From Apostichopus japonicus (lineage: Eukaryota > Echinodermata > Holothuroidea > Aspidochirotida > Stichopodidae): DNA of 64,000 nucleotides. Shown in pieces: positions 61,111 through 64,000 of the stretch. How positions within the stretch are numbered: the stretch's first letter is position 1; each line of letters begins with the position of its first letter. Location: positions 22,629,611 through 22,693,610 of the forward strand of contig NC_092576.1 in the NCBI RefSeq assembly GCF_037975245.1, written 5' to 3'. The notes beneath the pieces are model-generated. The model saw nothing but the letters and a program-made list of their open reading frames with translations, did not search any database and had not been told where the DNA came from. The position numbers and the translations under genes were made by a program.

Positions 61111-61460
61111 CCCTCCCTCCCTCCCTCCCTCCCTCCCTCCCTCCCTCCCTCCCTCCCTCCCTCCCTCCCTCCCTCCCTCCCTCCCTCCCTCCCTCCCTCC
61201 CTCCCTCCCTCCCTCCCTCCCTCCCTCCCTCCCTCCCTCCCTCCCTCCCTCCCTCCCTCCCTCCCTCCCTCCCTCCCTCCCTCCCTCCCTCCCTCCCTCC
61301 CTCCCTCCCTCCCTCCCTCCCTCCCTCCCTCCCTCCCTCCCTCCCTCCCTCCCTCCCTCCCTCCCTCCCTCCCTCCCTCCCTCCCTCCCTCCCTCCCTCC
61401 CTCCCTCCCTCCCTCCCTCCCTCCCTCCCTCCCTCCCTCCCTCCCTCCCTCCCTCCCTCC
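61111..61460. repeat. (CCCT)n tetranucleotide tract, 350 bp
   Basis: An uninterrupted CCCT repeat; the opposite strand is (AGGG)n with evenly spaced G triplets, a strong G-quadruplex-forming pattern. It continues as mixed ATCT/ATCC repeats to about 61,520. Confidence 0.97.
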
Positions 61461-61465
61461 TTTCA

Positions 61466-61525
61466 TTCATTTATCTATCTATCTATCCATCCATCCATCC
61501 ATCCATCTATCTATATATCTTTATT
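61466..61525. repeat. (ATCT)n/(ATCC)n tract
   Basis: Short tetranucleotide array directly following the CCCT tract, probably derived from the same replication slippage region. Confidence 0.85.
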
Positions 61526-61529
61526 AATA

Positions 61530-62588
61530 ATGTTTAATATAGTAGAGAATAAAAAATTTTGGTTAGAAAGCAATAAAGTTAATTTAAAACCAGTAGCATC
61601 TTTCTGTAACAGAATTTTTTATAGGGGGGCTCTAAGTCAAGCATACATTATACGTGTATGTGTGTTTGTATGGTATATGCGTATTTTTATGTATGTTTGC
61701 TTTTATGTATAATTTCTGCCCCCCCCCCCAATCTACCGTGACTATACATTGACGCCCCTGAGTAGGCGGACTGATTCCTGCGAAATGCAATGATCGAACA
61801 CATGCACATCTAAGGCCACAACACCAATAGTGTTTTAGTGACCGGAATGATGGAGCTTGTAGCCTACATGCGCGCCGGTAATCGCGCATATTTTTCACAA
61901 CATGACTTTTTACAAAGGGGTTCTGACTTTTCAAGGAAGCAAACTAGTATGGGTACGCGCGCGTTCATTTGTGACTTGGATAGTAGTTTCATGCAGAGAC
62001 ATGTTACAATGCTATCCAAAATCTTTGGTTTAATAAAGCTAGTATCCGTACGTTTGTAACAAAATATGAGGCTGGACACAATGGTGGAATGTTCCGTGTA
62101 GCTTGCCTTCTTTGTTAAGCATAACAACTATGACACGGCAAACAAAATGCACATTACGACTTCACTTTGAGTAAGATGTCAATTGTCCATAGCGCCTTGG
62201 CGCTTTGCCACGTAATAACTGGGTTATACGCATAAACTAGTCTTCTTCTTTGTTTTATCTGGTTATACGCTTTGGTGCTAAGCAGTATCTTTCCGGTTTG
62301 GCGCATGGCAATGCGTACTCATTGTGCGCGTACGCAGATATAATCAATTGCTCAACCAGAAAGCTGTAACAGCTCCAGAAGCGCGACAAACTGAGAACTC
62401 TACGTGTTTTGCCACGCTTGCGTATCAACCCCCTCGTGACGCCAGTGGTTGCGTTGTTTCACAATTTGAAAGTAACTTCTTTAGACAGATTATGTGAGCC
62501 CGGTGCAGTCCAACCAAAACAAAATGCAAATACAAATCACCAATTTATTGTTTATAATTAGCAATTTCGTTACAAAACAAATTGTACC
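61530..62588. other. Gene-free stretch upstream of the secreted-peptide gene
   Basis: A C tract near 61,719-61,728 is followed by GACGCCCCTG, which resembles a worn hAT-like end, but I could not find its partner. Promoter elements for the downstream gene are not obvious. Confidence 0.4.
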
Positions 62589-62764
62589 ATGCATATGATG
62601 TTAGTTGGTAATTTCATAGTAATATGCTGGTCCATTATGGTCATCGACGGATCTGATCTAAGAATGATGTCAGGCAGCAATGTTCGGTTCTTGCCTCCTG
62701 TTTCTAACTACTCAAAGGAAATTGCAAAACCAGCTGCAGGACGGAAGGTTTATTCGGGAAGGAG
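62589..62764 (+). CDS. Secreted peptide precursor candidate, exon 1 (signal peptide)
   Basis: Starting at ATG 62,589 (other in-frame ATGs follow at 62,595 and 62,598), the exon encodes MHMMLVGNFIVICWSIMVID, a clear signal peptide with hydrophobic core residues 5-19 and probable cleavage near Asp20-Ser22. Then come SDLRMMSGSNVRFLPPVSNY and a basic segment with GRK and GR(R/S) sites, suited to prohormone convertase cleavage and possibly amidation (AAGRK). The exon ends in phase 2 at AGGAG|GTAAGT, a near-perfect donor. Without splicing, the frame stops at once (TAA 62,766). Joined to exon 2 at 63,449 it gives 402 nt, exactly 133 codons plus stop. I do not recognise the family. Confidence 0.6.
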
Positions 62765-63448
62765 GTAAGTACATGGTAGTAGCCTTTATGCCTACGGTAA
62801 TGTAACATGTTTACTAAGTTCGTTAAGGTCCAACTGTGTTATACGTAGCTGCACTGTGATGGACACTTCCTGTGTTTCAATGTCAAATTGGACTAGCAGT
62901 ATATAAACACTGTTTCGAAAGCAACTACACAACACCAAACGGCTACAGCGCAAAAAAGCCAATTTCCTACTCTGGAAGATGGAGCACTTTCATGAATTAT
63001 AGTAGGCCTAGGGCGGCCTATCTTATGGAGTGATCTTGAATGCATGCGCAATATTAGAGACGTTTCTCCTTGCTTAGCGACTTTAACTCCAAAAATAAGT
63101 TTAATATTATTCTTGCGGCATCTGATAAACTGTTGAAATTACGAAGTTGAAGGATAACAATTATTTTCAATAATAACATTTAGGCTTATGTTACTTTATA
63201 GCATGATGAAGTAGCGGCGCAACCCCAAAGTATTATTTATTAACCTAGGCCTAGCCTTGTTCCTTGTGTTTATGGGTGTACACTCAAAGTGATGCCTCGT
63301 TGTCATATCACGTTTATTATCGATTAAGGGAGCTCGTCGAAGATAAATGAGATTGCTGTGTGTTTCTTTACATCAGTGTCGTTCATCATGCATATATGTT
63401 AAATGGTACCTTAAAGTTATTTTTAAGATGTTTATTCTTATTTACAAG

Positions 63449-63674
63449 TTGGAAGAACACGGAAAAAGAAATGAGACAGAAAAGATGTTACTTTAAATTT
63501 GGTCGTTGGTGGGGATCCAAAAAAGACTGTGAAAAGAGGATGGCAGAACGAAAACCTCCGACGAAACTATCTTGGAATGTAACTAATGAAGTTTTAAATC
63601 ATGGTAATTGTCCAACTATAACATCCTCAGAGCTTGAAAAAATATCTGACATAAATCGCTTTTATTGCTGCTGA
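63449..63674 (+). CDS. Secreted peptide precursor candidate, exon 2 (cysteine-loop peptide)
   Basis: The acceptor TTATTCTTATTTACAAG precedes an exon whose phase fits exon 1. It encodes WKNTEKEMRQKR, then CYFKFGRWWGSKKDC, then EKR, then a spacer with one N-glycosylation sequon (NVT) and a tail ending NRFYCC before TGA 63,672. The 15-residue Cys-to-Cys segment lies between QKR and EKR, as expected for a cyclic neuropeptide or hormone released by dibasic cleavage. Five cysteines follow the signal peptide (two in the loop, one in GNC, two at the end), so dimerisation or another disulfide pattern is possible. A small secreted antimicrobial-type protein is the main alternative. Confidence 0.55.
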
Positions 63675-63701
63675 CGAAGTGAGCTGTTGTATTATTGATA
63701 T

Positions 63702-64000
63702 CAGGTGCGTATCCAGGGGGGGGGGGCGTTGGGGGCGCGCGCCCCCCGGGTAAGAAAAAGAGGAGAGAAAAAAAAGAGAAGAAAAAAAGGAAAAAAGAGG
63801 GGAAAAAAGAGGAGGAAGGAGAGGAAGGAAGGGAAAAGAAAAAGAAGAAAGAAGAAAGAGAGAAAAAGGAGAAAAGGAGGGAGCAAAAGAAAAACGCGAA
63901 GACACCGGGAAGAGAAAGAGGAACAGTGACATCATTACAGCGCTGAAGGGTAGCCAGTGACGGATCAATGATTTCGTAAAAGTGTGACTTACCAAACCCC
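63702..64000. mobile_element. hAT-like element end, cut by window edge
   Basis: CAGGTGCGTATCCAGGGGGG, followed by GC-rich GGGCGCGCGCCCC and then a purine-rich (GA/GAAA) stretch to about 63,930, resembles ends of hAT-like elements common in marine animals. The other end is not in the window, so no target duplication can be checked. It starts 28 bp after the stop codon of the secreted-peptide gene. Confidence 0.5.

Noticed and set aside
61079-61537. Long frames of PPSL or REGG repeats
   Set aside because: They are translations of the (CCCT)n tract on both strands.
63695-63995. Lys/Glu-rich and Phe/Leu-rich frames
   Set aside because: Low-complexity GA-rich DNA inside a hAT-like end; no domain.

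Overview
The window looks like AT-rich nuclear DNA from an animal. Coding information is split into small exons with GT/AG borders. Recognisable content includes an LDL-receptor-family gene, a Penelope-like retroelement, a DIRS-like retroelement, LINE fragments, tRNA-headed SINEs, hammerhead-ribozyme elements, several terminal-inverted-repeat (TIR) DNA transposons, long (TA)n tracts and many 10-15 base poly-C/poly-G runs. This mix suits a marine invertebrate, perhaps an echinoderm, but nothing here proves the taxon.

Layout. 1-4.6 kb is mostly non-coding, with a 58-bp hAT-like miniature element. 4.6-7.3 kb holds a decayed Penelope-like element with RT and GIY-YIG parts; a hammerhead ribozyme lies antisense at its 3' end. 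13-24 kb is an ancient imperfect tandem duplication whose two copies date insertions: a 1,223-bp hAT-like element sits in one copy and the other keeps the empty site. 24,995-34,560 is a 9.6-kb CACTA/EnSpm-like element with matching 25-bp inverted ends. It carries exons of a SAM-domain protein and, in one intron, an 800-bp higher-order tandem array rich in AGGTCA half-sites. 36.6 and 39.0 kb carry SINEs; the second has a complete hammerhead core on the sense strand. 46.1-55.6 kb is an LRP-like gene on the plus strand (EGF, YWTD propeller, EGF, LDLa, EGF) with stops, frameshifts, lost cysteines and a LINE inserted in an EGF exon: probably a pseudogene. 56.9-60.7 kb is a GC-rich, broken DIRS-like retroelement, followed by a 350-bp (CCCT)n tract. 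62.6-63.7 kb holds a neat two-exon candidate for a secreted, dibasically processed cysteine-loop peptide, with a hAT-like end 28 bp past its stop codon.

The most interesting candidates are the CACTA-like element with its SAM-domain cargo gene, the pair of hammerhead elements with opposite ribozyme orientation but the same 3' tail, and the small secreted-peptide gene. All calls come from reading the sequence; no searches were run.
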